This document shows, piece by piece, positions 23,883-34,960 of a stretch of DNA of 64,000 nucleotides. Positions within the stretch are counted from its first letter, which is position 1. Each line of letters starts with the position of its first letter. The notes beneath the pieces were generated by a model. That model did no database searches. It saw only the letters and a program-made list of their open reading frames with translations, and was not told the DNA's origin. Both the position numbers and the translations under genes were made by a program. The stretch comes from Actinomucor elegans (Eukaryota > Mucoromycota > Mucoromycetes > Mucorales > Mucoraceae). The DNA lies in NCBI GenBank assembly GCA_026027325.1, contig JAMSLZ010000005.1, positions 2,790,001-2,854,000 of the forward strand. The letters are read 5' to 3'.

Positions 23883-24824
23883 ATGCAACCATCCTTATCC
23901 AACGACGATACAGATCCTGGATCATTATCATCACAAGCAAAAAATAAGCGGAAAGCTGAAGGTATTTTCTCGTCACTGCTGTAAGCACATTTGTAAACTA
24001 ATACAACACCGTAGTGACAGTACTCAGCCAGACTTATACCCCAAACTATCATTCATCCTCATCCTCATCCTCATTTAGTAGTACAGCCACTACACCCATA
24101 TCGTCTCTTTCAAACTATCCACCACCGCCATTTCCTTTCGCTGTATGTTCTTATCCAAATACAGATTTTTACAATATCTCCAGTTCTTCTTCTGCTGTAC
24201 CACCACGATTCGATTGGAATTATATAGAGGATGCAACATACTATCCAAAAAAAAAAAGTTCAGTAGCCGGGTCAAGTCATCACCCATACTATCCCGATCC
24301 ATCACCACCACTTCAGCCAAAGAAACGTCGCCATCGCAAGCAGCCACATGAACTTTTATCAGAATCACAAAAGAAAGCCAATCATATTGCGTCCGAACAG
24401 AAACGGAGACAAAATATTAGGATAGGGTTTGATCAGTTGATTGATATTGTGCCTTCCTTGAATCATGGTAATCGTAGTGAAGCGTTGATATTACAGAAAT
24501 GTAAGCACATATCAAGAATATTATTTGTGAAACTATGTGCCTAATTAGGTGAATTAGCTGTAGATCATATTCGACATTTAGTATCATTAAAGAATGAACT
24601 CAAGAACCAAGTGCGTGATTTACAAAGTACATTAGGTGAAAAGTAAGTCATATAAAGACGTTTTATAAAATATAGAGAGGCTAATATACTTGTTATTTGA
24701 TAGTAATTATGAGGAGGATGTAAGTTTTGCCAATCTTTTTTATATTTTAATCTAACTGTTCCCTCTTTTTTTTTTTTGCTGGCCCAAATAGTCTTCCGAA
24801 GACGAATCGATTTATACTTATTAG
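23883..24824 (+). CDS. Small bHLH transcription factor, INO4-like basic region
   Basis: Five exons: 23883-23961, 24015-24500, 24549-24642, 24704-24719 (16 nt) and 24792-24824. They encode about 235 residues. The N-terminal half is Ser/Pro/Tyr-rich and disordered. A basic patch (PKKRRHRKQ) precedes the bHLH at about residues 143-215: KKANHIASEQKRRQNIRIGF, then DQLIDIVPSL, then helix 2 across the exon junction (ILQKCELAVDHIRHLVSLK) and a short coiled extension. The HIASEQKRR basic region is that of fungal Ino4/Ino2-class bHLH proteins, which heterodimerise on E-boxes of phospholipid genes; the target here is inference. The C-terminus is acidic (SSEDES). The third junction puts TGT (Cys) in helix 2. 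Confidence 0.85.
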
Positions 24825-26040
24825 ACGATTCTATATTTTATAAGATTCAAAAATAGGCTTCATGAATAAACATAAAATTGAACTTAAATGTACACAGACA
24901 TGGTTCTTTGTCAGCACATTCATCCGAAAGAACGGTAACCGACACTTTTTTAATTTTTTTAAAGATTAAAGAAAGAAGTTTGAGTTCATAGAAGAAGGCT
25001 TCGTTTTATAGAACATAATATACTTCGTCTACACTGTCTTATGTCTGCATTAATGCGTCATTATATAAATTAATTCTTTAGAAACAGTATAGCTTTATGT
25101 TCTGTCTGAACATCATGGATTGATCTCGGCTCTTTTAATTAACTGTAAATTTCTGACGGGTAATTATAAGCGGTATTTCTACTTTTTTTTTAAACATTCG
25201 GTATCCTCATTTACAGACCGCTCGTTGGTTTCTAGCGCTTGGTTATGTTGATTCAACATAAAGCTAGCTATATACATAGGTATATATGTATATATAAGAA
25301 TATGTTTGATGTTATCTATTTCCCGCTTTATTTTAGTAGAACACGCGTTTTGGCATGGCAACAAGAGGATTATATTCTTATTGGATCTACACATTAAAGC
25401 ATCGATGTGCCAGATACCTGTCAATGCATACAAAATTATATCACTTTCTCACGTGGATGTTTATCTACGTAACTTAGATCATTAAAAGAGCGGGTTTTGT
25501 TCCATGTTTTGCCCGAAAATTATTCGTGTATCTCGTTTCATTGTTGAAGTAGGTGTAATTTTTTGTATGTGGTACCGTTTGATCAGGTAGATGGTCCCGC
25601 TCTTCTGCATAACAGAATACGCTATATAATATAGATCATAAAACAAACAAATAAAAAAAAGTGACATGTCAGTATAGTAAGTATGGCTGCGGCATCTATT
25701 TCAAATACTTCTAGTAAAAAAGTATTCTAAGCCTCATTAGGGCGGAAAGCAGGCAGTTTATAAAAAGAAAAAGGCCCAAAAAAAGATGTTTTTGATCATA
25801 AAAGGCAAGTATTATTAATAAGTAAAACCGATAAACAATAGGCGCTGTTACACTAAGACATGACCTTTTACATCACTGTTTAGAAAGCGCAGTTTATTCT
25901 ATTATGGGGCTTTGTTTAGAGTACAAGAAAGAAGCAAGAGAAGTTTTATTATGTATAATGTGTATGTAGATATATATATATGTAAAACAGAATGAAGATA
26001 GTACAAATGAAGAGTGGATTCTATGTAAATAAGGACAGGT
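24825..26040. other. Intergenic region between bHLH and fucosyltransferase-like genes
   Basis: Convergent 3' flanks and 1.2 kb of AT-rich DNA with A/T tracts and short (TA) runs. No gene or clear repeat copy was recognised. Confidence 0.6.
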
Positions 26041-27432
26041 TTATAAAGAGGTATTGGGATGGTACAAGGCTTGGAAACGATTGTATCTATGGTTGATGTA
26101 TTGCGAAAAAGTACTCTTTCTTGTGCCAATGAAACTGGATCCATGTGAGGCGATTTCTGCATCAATCATTGGGAACAACAGTGAGGATATCTTTAGTTGC
26201 ATCATTTCATCATCAATCATCTTGTTACCAGTGAGCATAGGCGACATGGTTAATGTACTTTCTATCACTTCAGGAAAGTCAGAAAGAGTAAAGATACAAG
26301 GGAATTCATCAAAGAGCCCTTTCAAGGTTGTACGAGGCTGGCGTGTATCAGTGGCCATAAAGATAAGACGCAAACGAGGATGATTGTCTTTGTTGTGCCA
26401 GGCAACGCATTGGTTCAATAAGTCATTGGTGTTGTCGATTTGCTTGAGAAGTGCCAACTTGTGCTCATCTTCTAGGGTTAATGGCACCATGGAAGCCAGT
26501 TGGCCCGACTGGATTTGTGATTCGATTTCTTCCTTGTTCAAAGAAGGCTGGGCTAGAGTTGCGCGTAAAGTGTTCACAGTTTCATCCATGAGGAATCTAA
26601 AGAAACCATCACCTTGACGTAAATGAACGCCGACAAAGTTATCGGGGCCACCTAAAAGAGGGATGACGCTAAGGGCTTGACGTACGACAATAGGATGCGA
26701 GATACTAGTTTGTTCGCGTAAATGCTCAGCCAACCAAATCAATCCGGGGTCTTGCAAAGCCAAGCGCAGAGTATAGTGTAAAGAACCAAACATGATAAAC
26801 TTTTCATCTCGTTGACGTAAATCTTCGATGTCAATACGGTAACTAAAAGAACGGATATCATCGTGATTGTCTTTGGAATCATAGATACGATAAGAATATC
26901 GAACATCATCCTCTACCCGATAAACATCTTGCTCAGAAGCAGACCAGACATCTTCAAAGTAAGATTGAGACATGCTAGAGCGTTGGAGAGTACGCACGCC
27001 AGCCGAGTGAAGAGCGGATAGATCAAAAATGGATTCTACTGAAGCAGGTACGTATTTTCTAAAATCTTTGCACCTGGGATTACGGCGTTGTTGGATAGTG
27101 GGACATTCCGAAAGACGAAACTCGGCCAAAGGAGAGGGTTTCCAAAAAACTGCTTGGCCAATATTGATTTCTGGCAAGAGAAGGGTACGGTTGAGTGCTT
27201 TCGCTAAGACCATAGCATTGATAAGACCAATACGTTGATTATGTAGACCGGAATGAGGCAAAAATGTAATAAACTTTTCTTCGGTCTGCTGTTGTTTCAG
27301 TGGTTTGATAGGTGTGATGTTTAAGCGCAATTGTACACTCATAGATTGTGAAGAAGTATATACAACCAAGAACATGGTTAATGTAAGTGTTGCGAGGCAA
27401 GTAGCCCATACGAATTTAGGTGAACGCAACAT
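26041..27432 (-). CDS. O-fucosyltransferase-like type II membrane protein
   Basis: Single-exon gene of 463 residues with an ATG at 27432. A short basic N-terminus and one hydrophobic span (residues about 8-27, VWATCLATLTLTMFLVVY) make it a type II Golgi/ER membrane protein. The luminal part has the features of the GDP-fucose protein O-fucosyltransferase superfamily. These are an N-terminal substrate-binding block (FLPHSGLHNQRIGLINAMVL, about residues 57-76), a central arginine motif (FVGVHLRQGDGFF, about 266-278) and a C-terminal block (DAEIASHGSSFIGTRKSTFS). The Arg and the Ser/Thr-rich end block are where such enzymes bind GDP-fucose. The acceptor is unknown. It is followed 176 bp upstream by a bZIP gene on the same strand. 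Base composition is more balanced than in the surroundings, as expected for an intronless, well-used gene. Confidence 0.85.
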   Translation of the reverse strand: MLRSPKFVWATCLATLTLTMFLVVYTSSQSMSVQLRLNITPIKPLKQQQTEEKFITFLPHSGLHNQRIGLINAMVLAKALNRTLLLPEINIGQAVFWKPSPLAEFRLSECPTIQQRRNPRCKDFRKYVPASVESIFDLSALHSAGVRTLQRSSMSQSYFEDVWSASEQDVYRVEDDVRYSYRIYDSKDNHDDIRSFSYRIDIEDLRQRDEKFIMFGSLHYTLRLALQDPGLIWLAEHLREQTSISHPIVVRQALSVIPLLGGPDNFVGVHLRQGDGFFRFLMDETVNTLRATLAQPSLNKEEIESQIQSGQLASMVPLTLEDEHKLALLKQIDNTNDLLNQCVAWHNKDNHPRLRLIFMATDTRQPRTTLKGLFDEFPCIFTLSDFPEVIESTLTMSPMLTGNKMIDDEMMQLKISSLLFPMIDAEIASHGSSFIGTRKSTFSQYINHRYNRFQALYHPNTSL

Positions 27433-27607
27433 GAAAAGAGATAAAGAATAAAAGAAATATAGGTTATAGTCATTGGGCCCTTTTATGCTGAAATCTTGTC
27501 ATAAAAATAGAATTTTTTTTTAGGGCTGGTAGCACAGTTTTTTTTTTTTTTTTGAATATAAGCCCAACGCCTTTATTTAGCCAATAGATAAACATCCACG
27601 CAGTGTT

Positions 27608-28138
27608 TTATTTCAATCCTAGCTTCGCATTCAGTTCTTCTACTTGTTTCATCAACCGATAATTCTCATCAAGTGGATTGATTGCAGCCACTTTTTCTCT
27701 GAGATCATTTACTTGCTTGCGTAACGTTGAATTCTCGCTTTCTAATCTTTGTATTGTGCCTTCCATATCATGAATATAAAGCTTCTTCTTCTTTCGACAT
27801 TCTTTTGCTGCAAGCCGATTCCTCCACAACCGACGCTGACGTCGTTGGTCCGCTGTTAGGTTACTAGGTTTCTCTGATAATAGCAAAGAAGGCATCACTA
27901 TGTTTTCACTTGTTAATGTTTCTTGCTGTTGTAACCGTTCCAGTATATTGGCAGGTAAATTGGATACATTTAAAGGTGTGATAATTAATGGGTTCACTGT
28001 TTTATCTGAAGAATGTGCTGTTTGTGAGCAAGGTGTATAGTGTAAGCCAAGTTGTTCATCATCATGGAGTAATTCTTGTAAAGCTTCATTCTGACTGTCA
28101 TTCAGCTCCATTGTGAGTGGCTCCTTTTCAATAGTCAT
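27608..28138 (-). CDS. bZIP transcription factor (ATF/CREB-like basic region)
   Basis: Intronless, 176 residues, ATG at 28138. The N-terminus is acidic and Leu/Gln-rich. The basic region, about residues 99-120, reads RRQRRLWRNRLAAKECRKKK, holding the invariant N-x7-R spacing of bZIPs. It runs into a leucine zipper of about four to five heptads (residues about 124-173). The NRLAAKECRxKKK pattern is closest to the ATF/CREB type that binds TGACGTCA-like sites. It is nuclear and presumably dimeric. Its 3' end is only 176 bp from the ATG of the fucosyltransferase-like gene, so it lies head-to-tail and upstream of it. A/T-tract-rich DNA lies 5' of the gene. Confidence 0.92.
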   Translation of the reverse strand: MTIEKEPLTMELNDSQNEALQELLHDDEQLGLHYTPCSQTAHSSDKTVNPLIITPLNVSNLPANILERLQQQETLTSENIVMPSLLLSEKPSNLTADQRRQRRLWRNRLAAKECRKKKKLYIHDMEGTIQRLESENSTLRKQVNDLREKVAAINPLDENYRLMKQVEELNAKLGLK

Positions 28139-29329
28139 TTTTTTTATAAAAAAAAGTATAATATGGGTTGAGCTTGTTAGTAGATAGAGTGAGAAAGTAA
28201 AAAAAAAAAGATAGGGTAGATAGACTATATGATAGAGTTGGAGTGCCTTGATTCCACAAAAGAAAAAAAAAAGATTTCATGCACAACGGAGTTATAATAC
28301 GCGTGCTTCACGTACTGTAGCCAATAGAGATCGTTGAGGAAAAAACGTCCAACTATATTTTTCATTGGATAACGGTGCTTTAAACTGTCTTAAAAAGCGG
28401 CACTGATTTTGATTTAAAAAAATTTTCTTTTTCAATTACTATCATCCGATTGTAGAATAGTAATAATGTACATATTCACAAGTATGCTACCAAATTTTAT
28501 ACCTAATGAATTTTTCAATAGATGATATAAAGAACATGATATATCAACTTTAAAAAATAAAGATTACGCCCGATTTTCTGGATTTTGATTTCCAGCAAAT
28601 ATCACGTTTTTTTATATATTCAAAAAAAAAAAAAAAGGGACAAATATTTTCGGGGCCTGTTAACATGTAAAACATATAATAATTAAAAACCTAACCTTAC
28701 AAAGATGACTAGATGCTCAAAGAACTGTAAAAGGGTTTATAGGTGCCTTAGGTTATTCCTTAATTTTAAAGTCGTTAGATTGGTCGTCGGTAATTGAACA
28801 TAATTATAATAAAAATCGATATTGAAAAGCTGGAACTCTTTTTATGAACAAATGGTTATTTTTCATAGTTTTATTCTATTTTTTTTTAAAAAAAAGAGAA
28901 TCCTTTGAAGGCACATCAAATGGTATGAAGTTTGGTTGTTTTGGGCTTTAAATAATCAAGGTATGGTTAATAAAAAATGGTTTTTCAAATTTATAGAAAG
29001 ACTATCTTAACTAGATTATTATATATGTAATAAAATACAAATAAAATTATACTACACGCTCTTCAATGCGACACTATTAATTGATTATGTTTCCAACGCA
29101 AGATATACACTCTCCACAAAAATAGGCGGAGTTTAAATGCGTCTAAGAAGAAGGTTAAATGTTCTTACGTATTTTCCGGAGCTGGTCCATTTTTAACATC
29201 TCTACATTTCTAGAATGATTCTAGCTTTATGTCGCATTTGTTAACTAGCATCCTCTCACAATAAGCCACCAAGATTACTACCACTATTATCTAGAAGAAG
29301 TAGGAGTAACATCGATAATTAACTGTAAA

Positions 29330-29640
29330 TGACATTTATTTCATATATTCTGGAGCAAGTAATCTATAGATCTCTCAACCGATCCAGGTTTAATGTCACA
29401 TGTGAAGAATAATATACGCTCAGAATAGACTGCTCCATGTATGAGCTTTTTATTAGACCGTATTATAATTAATTTACTATACTCGTCAATAATTAGATGG
29501 TTTTTACACATACTCGAATATTTGTTCTAGACTATTCTTGATCCCTCGATCAGATATATCGTATCTGTGTAGTTATCCATGCTCAGAATGGACTACTGCA
29601 TCTAATGAAATATTGGGCTTTATTGTAGAGTAGCAAAAAA
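29330..29640 (-). repeat. Dispersed intergenic repeat, two adjacent reverse units
   Basis: On the minus strand, unit one (about 29440-29345) reads TGAGCGTATATTATTCTTCA, then CATGTGACATTAAACCTGGA, then TCGGTTGAGAGATCTATAGA. Unit two (about 29615-29535) reads TCATTAGATGCAGTAGTCCA, then TTCTGAGCATGGATAACTAC, then TGATCGAGGGATC. The GAGAGATC/GAGGGATC ends are about 165 bp apart. These are among the better-preserved copies. Confidence 0.6.
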
Positions 29641-30099
29641 GAATAGAACCTAGAATTCATTTACATTAACAACGATGATTATCAACTCCTTTAAGTCGGC
29701 AATGTATGTGACTTTCACGTAAAGTGAATAAACTTTTTTTTTGAGCATATGTTTTTTTGCAGCAAAAACATACCTATTTTTTCACTATTGCGTTCATTTA
29801 TTCGTCTTCTAGCAAATATTAATGAACGGCTCACTCTACTGACAACCTACATGATTAAAAGGCCGCTGGGCGTTTGTATATTGCTTTGATACCTAAAGTT
29901 CTTCATATTCTGTTTCAATCCATGATAGGGGCTCTACGCTTTTGTATCAATTATTATCGGTTTAGTACTTTGTTTTTAAATAACAACAACGGTGCATAAA
30001 CTATATGCATTTTGTTAGGATACCAATGAAAAAAAAAGATCACTTTATCTTCTTTCTTTCTTACTCTTCTTTTTTGCTTTTCTTTACCTTTGAATTTGG

Positions 30100-30107
30100 T
30101 ATAAATA
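30100..30107 (+). promoter_or_regulatory. TATA-like element
   Basis: TATAAATA lies only 20 bp upstream of the first ATG (30127). If it is the functional TATA box, transcription may begin downstream of that ATG and translation could start at the in-frame ATG at 30313. Confidence 0.4.
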
Positions 30108-30126
30108 AAGCCATAGATAAAGTCAA

Positions 30127-31182
30127 ATGTCCGACCTTCACGATGGTGTACTAATAAAAGGACATCGACCTGTTCATGCCTTTTATTTGCCTCCATATTC
30201 AAATCTTGTGCTATCATCTGCTACCGCAAAAGATAGATTTGCCACTTCGCCAACGTCTACAATCCATACAGCTATTCCAACTCGAATTCGTCATTCAACT
30301 AGCCATTCTATTATGAGTAGCAGTAACAGCGCCAGTCCTTCCGTTTCTCCGTTCATCATTGAAAACTCACTTCCACCATTATCTTCACCAGTACAAAACG
30401 ATTCATCCCCACATATATCTTTGAATGAAAATTCATCGGACCTATCCTGCTGGATTGCTCCTTTGTTGGGCGTATTAGGTGCCCTGGGGGTAATTGCAAC
30501 CATAACCATCTGCTGTCGCCGTCGCCGCCGCCATCGCAATAAAAAAGAAGCAGCAGCAGCAGCAATCAAGCGCCAACAACAACAGTCACCCGATACATTT
30601 ACCAGCAGTTATCAACAACGCACATTAACCAACAGTTATCAAAGCTGGAACAGCTTCAGTACCATTCGAAACGATGAAAACAAAAAGTCTACTATTTCAA
30701 ACATCTTTCCTCCTACCACCACCAATAACAACAAGCAAAAGCGGTGGACTGCAGATACATTGGTGGAAGAGCCGACTTTGGCTATGCTTAAAAAGCAATA
30801 CTCTCCTCAACTTGCATTCAGTCCTAGCCTTGTTGCAGGTGAATTACAACAACAACAACAACAACAGCATCTTCCTGCTTTACCTGAAACTGCAGTCGTA
30901 TACAATCATCATCTGTCGCCTTCCAACACACTTATTGATAATGCCGGAGTACTATCATCTTCAACTGATTCAGAAAAGAAGAGCTATTTTCATCATTTCG
31001 AACATGGCCTTCATCGCCCTAGGATTGAAATGTATGATCCTCAAGTCAATTTACATGATGAGAGTCCCTTTGAAACCCCTTATCCCTATTGTAACGATCA
31101 AAATCAAGAATCACATTCTACCAGAAACCAGGAAAAAGAAGCATCCTATCAAGTCATCGACATCAACGACAAGCCTCACTAA
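30127..31182 (+). CDS. Single-pass membrane protein with Ser/Thr-rich ectodomain
   Basis: Intronless ORF of 351 residues. A Ser/Thr/Pro-rich segment (residues about 30-105), likely O-glycosylated if extracellular, leads into one transmembrane helix (about 108-130, CWIAPLLGVLGALGVIATIT). A strong stop-transfer patch (CCRRRRRHRNKK) and an Ala run follow. The roughly 220-residue tail is Gln/Asn/Ser-rich with poly-Gln (about residue 240) and Tyr-containing motifs. This layout resembles fungal wall-stress sensors and Mid2/Axl2-like surface proteins, but there is no recognisable domain and no signal peptide at the chosen start. Either the helix itself is the signal anchor, or a first exon is missing. 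The in-frame ATG at 30313 is an alternative start. Function unknown. Confidence 0.7.
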   Translation: MSDLHDGVLIKGHRPVHAFYLPPYSNLVLSSATAKDRFATSPTSTIHTAIPTRIRHSTSHSIMSSSNSASPSVSPFIIENSLPPLSSPVQNDSSPHISLNENSSDLSCWIAPLLGVLGALGVIATITICCRRRRRHRNKKEAAAAAIKRQQQQSPDTFTSSYQQRTLTNSYQSWNSFSTIRNDENKKSTISNIFPPTTTNNNKQKRWTADTLVEEPTLAMLKKQYSPQLAFSPSLVAGELQQQQQQQHLPALPETAVVYNHHLSPSNTLIDNAGVLSSSTDSEKKSYFHHFEHGLHRPRIEMYDPQVNLHDESPFETPYPYCNDQNQESHSTRNQEKEASYQVIDINDKPH

Positions 31183-32191
31183 TTCATTTATCTATATCTA
31201 TATATATAAAATATACCATTCAATGCCTTGCTATAATAAAATTATTATTTACTTTGTTATGGCCTGATATTGTAAAGTAAATAGGAGAAAATCTCAGTAA
31301 CATTTCCAAGTGGTTATTCAGAATTCAAAGGTTCAAAGGGGGCTTTTTTTACGGTAGTAAAAAGGCTATATAGCTGTGGTTTTAATCATACTCGCACTTA
31401 TGTCTGTGGAATGCACACCAAAGGGATCCACTGTGCTTTTTCTTTCTCTCTTAATTTGTGAAATTCAACGTTCTTTGTTTCTTTGATGAGTGACAGGTCG
31501 AGAACAGTTACTATCATAATAAAGCAGATCCCTCGTATGCAATAAACAAGGATGTACTCTGATTTATTATTCCTGTTTCCCATATCCCCTCTTTTCTCTC
31601 CTGCGGTTACTGTATACGAATTTTTTTTTAAATAAACGAAATATAGAATTTGTCCTTTTACTCATTTTACGCAATATACATATTTATAGTATATGTGCCC
31701 TTTTGTTTTGTTTTGTTTTTATATCACTCGACTCATATAATCTACAGTACATACACGGATTCCCTGGAGTATAACTATGTAAGTCAGAAAAAAAAGAAGA
31801 GGCCAGAATTTAGAATGATATACTAAGTTTTTGAGAATCTTCAATAAACAATAATGTGTGTGTTAATAAGATTTTTATTTCTTAATTAAGTCCAAGATGA
31901 AATATTTTGGGTAGAAGAGGGTCTTGTGTGAGTATGACGAATTGTTTTCTCTCGGAGATTGAAACTTATTCTCTCACACTATCAAAATCATAAAGCCATA
32001 TCTATACCATCAATGAAGTAATATATATGTTGCTTTTGAAGAATACGAAGAGAAAAGATACGTATTCATTGTATATGTTCAAGCTTTTAGAGTGATAAAA
32101 TTGGCAGATGCAGCCACTAGAGATTGTTATGTACAAGCGGCATTTTACTTGGATCATGGATTAATGAGTTTTTTTAGAACCATAAATTCGC

Positions 32192-32194
<3 letters not shown>

Positions 32195-32267
<73 letters not shown>
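32195..32267. repeat. Compound microsatellite (TA)n(GATA)n
   Basis: About 15 TA units run directly into almost 11 uninterrupted GATA units. Perfect repetition is visible in the sequence. Confidence 0.95.
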
Positions 32268-32354
32268 CAACAATGAGCCGAGGCATTGGAGGTGCATTTC
32301 GGGCGAATATAATAAAGGGCTCGTTTTTTTTCGGTGTACCTACAGTACTCTGAA

Positions 32355-33300
32355 AAATAGATGTAAAATGACAGGTGCTAAATTTTAAAAACTATTCGGC
32401 GATTGAATCTATCCAATGGGTCCTTATATTCATTAGATTCATGCAATCATCTGAATATCAACAATAAATTGAGATATTCAAACAAACCTTAGGCAAAACT
32501 TAGCGGAAAATATATTCTTTTCAATAGACTTATTGCCCTGAAAGAATATCTGCAATGACAGGTGCTACAGGTGATACACTTTGAAACAGACGGAGGTTTA
32601 AATGCTGATCTGGTTACCATTCGGACAAAGCCGCTTATAGAGAAAGAATAGACAAAGATCAATCAATAATTTACAGTAAGCAGATAAAATGATGGACCTT
32701 CTTTCTAGTGAACTTAGTTTTGTATTCTTAAATTAAATCAGGATCCAGCTACATACGACATAGTCTGAAACATAATCATTAAAACGGCATTTAAATAACG
32801 ATCTTGTTACTATCATAATTATAAATCCTAATTCAGATCAAGAATGAACCGAGATCAGTTAATAATTTACAATCAGAAAGTAGAAATAAGAGCGCTATTT
32901 GAATGATACATCTTTTTTAATACCATTACATTAAGTCATGATGATGGTACATATAACCTATTCTAAAAAACATGTTAATTGAGCGGCGAATGAAATATGA
33001 TCCTGTTACTATAGAGCCTACCAAAAACCCCTATTCAGTTCAATAATTACTCTGATCAATCCACAATTTTTGGACAAGTAATAAAGAATAATGCGCTCTT
33101 TCCAATGAACTAACATATATTATCATATTTCAGCACAATAATGTACTACATGAATCCAAATAGATGATCCTTTTACTGTTCCTTAAAATATTATTTTGAG
33201 GGAAAATTTATAACCAATTACTTCTTGTGCTTTGAATAGATGAAATGCTGGCTCGTGTTGTTCTCATCTAAAGTACAAATCATTAATGTATAACCTTATC
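32355..33300 (+). repeat. Degenerate tandem satellite, about 195 bp period
   Basis: Landmarks recur at near-regular spacing. GATCTGGTTAC at 32606, GATCTTGTTAC at 32800, GATCCTGTTAC at 32999 and GATCCTTTTAC at 33166 are 194, 199 and 167 bp apart, and a weaker unit begins near 32395 (CGGCGATTGAATCTATCC). Inside the units the block GATCAATCAATAATTTACAG, GATCAGTTAATAATTTACAA or GATCAATCCACAATTTTTGG recurs in register. AATGACAGGTGCTA occurs at about 32367 and 32553. Units differ by substitutions and indels, so the array is old. Confidence 0.65.
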
Positions 33301-34950
33301 TTCTAAGCTTAAAGGGCAATTGAGAATTACTCTACGGAAATGTATAAATAAAACTGATGATTTTTTACAAGCGAAAGAAGCTAAAACTTTATCCATCTTT
33401 CACGCTTTTCTTCTCCATAAACCAATCTAGTCAAAAATAACTTGCATATTTGCAGATAATACCATTGGGAATGAAGCGGGTGGATTACATTATATCTATA
33501 GCTAGCAGAAATGCGCTTCTGCTCGTTCTGAAAAAGGATCAAATTTCATAGATCACAACAGGCATGACGACTTGGGGTAAGAAAAAGTGTTTCAGCTCCA
33601 TTTGCACATTCTGTTATAAATATTTAGTGTGCGAACCATGGTACGTTCCGCACCTTCGGATTTTCGCGAGAGAGAAAGAACCTGAAAATAGATGTCTGTA
33701 TACGACATCGATCGCGTGTTCCCTGCGGTCAGCTTCTCCATCGTCTGCTGCCGCTATTACCGCACGCCTCGTTCTCTGTTTCCTTAGCATTGATTAGGAT
33801 ATGAGAAGCGTGCTAATGTTTTCTAGAATTATTTTCTCATTCGATTTCTTAGTATTAGGGCAAACCCCAAATGGGGAGAATGACATTTTCTTTTTCTTTC
33901 TTGGTAGTTTAAAGCATCTAGCATTTCTCTTTCACGAAAACAAAGGGTTTTGTTTAGATGCCCAATGACATAATATAGCTTAGTAAACCAAACTAGCTGT
34001 TTTCAATGGAAGTCATGACCTGTCCTACTTTTCTGTCAAGCTTTACTTTTAGAAAAGACGCTTAGTCAGTGCGCTTATAAGTTAATCCCCACATGGTTAT
34101 AGTTGACATTGTAGGAATTTAATGATATAATTAACACAGTACATGATGGAATCGGTGACTCAAATAAACGTTTTTTTTATTATTTTTTTTATTTTATCGT
34201 ACCATTCACTTAAGGAGAAGAGGAAGGAGCTTAAGCCCTTCAAGGCTTCTTTTTTCGTTTAAGCGGTCTTGTAGACAAGTCAAAGAAGAAGCTGTCATGA
34301 CCTAAACAAGAAACAAAGTGGAGGAGAAAAAGAACCTGCATTTGCAGAGAGTTCGGGGACAAAGCGGCCAAGGGACCTTGGTACAAGATAAGGTAATACC
34401 GGATTTAAAGGGAAAGAATCCGATGATGAAAGGCTGAGTTTCACACACTTGTTTCCGGGTGAGGCTAATATTTTTACTATGTTGAAACATATTTGGCCTT
34501 TTTTTTTCCCTCTTTTTTTCTTTTTTTTTTTTTGTTTTTTTTTGTTCGTAAAACAAGTGATAAAATACACGTCTTTTACCAAGCAATTATTTTTTTTTAT
34601 ATTAATTTATCAAAAGAATATTGGTGCTTTATTCTAGTTTCTTGGCCTAAAAAAACCTTTAGTAACTTTGAAACGATCCAGTTGACAAGTATTCGAAGCA
34701 CTTTTCCTTTTTCCCTCGTGCAACGTAAATATCAGATCATAAGCACAAAAATTAGAAAAGCTATAAGAAATCTAAGCTTTGATGCAGCTATTAATGTGAG
34801 AAAATCCAGTGTGTGTACAGAGATAATATAGATATTAATAGGGGGAAAAGCAAGAGTGACAAAAAGAGTTATTAGAGTAATGATTTATATACCATCATCT
34901 GATAATTGGAAAGCTTTCAGTTACAGCCAAACAATGCTTAATTTCTTACA

Positions 34951-34960
34951 ATGGCGTGAG
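34951..34960 (-). promoter_or_regulatory. Possible sterol regulatory element upstream of SREBP gene
   Basis: The minus strand reads CTCACGCCAT, nine of ten positions of the degenerate fungal SRE consensus RTCABSCCAY, about 220 bp upstream of the SREBP ATG. A ten-base degenerate match can arise by chance. Confidence 0.2.

Larger units (their letters stand above)
28139..30126. other. Intergenic region with reverse-oriented dispersed repeats
   Basis: The bZIP promoter occupies the first part (A-rich tracts near 28141-28215). The middle is AT-rich desert. 29.06-29.64 kb holds several reverse-oriented units of the dispersed repeat. The last 120 bp is the T/C-rich promoter of the next gene. Confidence 0.65.

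Noticed and set aside
30674..31267. 197-codon frame overlapping the 30127-31182 gene
   Set aside because: An out-of-frame reading of the Gln/Asn-rich tail; the main frame has the TM helix and stop-transfer signal.
32195..32267. Microsatellite considered as part of a CRISPR-like or telomeric array
   Set aside because: Uninterrupted 2 bp and 4 bp units with no spacers; an ordinary microsatellite.
33564..33797. 77-residue plus-strand ORF
   Set aside because: No domain, no splice or promoter context, and an equally open antisense frame; kept only as a composition anomaly.
34295..34637. Several short ORFs on both strands around a poly(T) tract
   Set aside because: Poly-Phe/poly-Lys translations of a homopolymer region; no coding signal.
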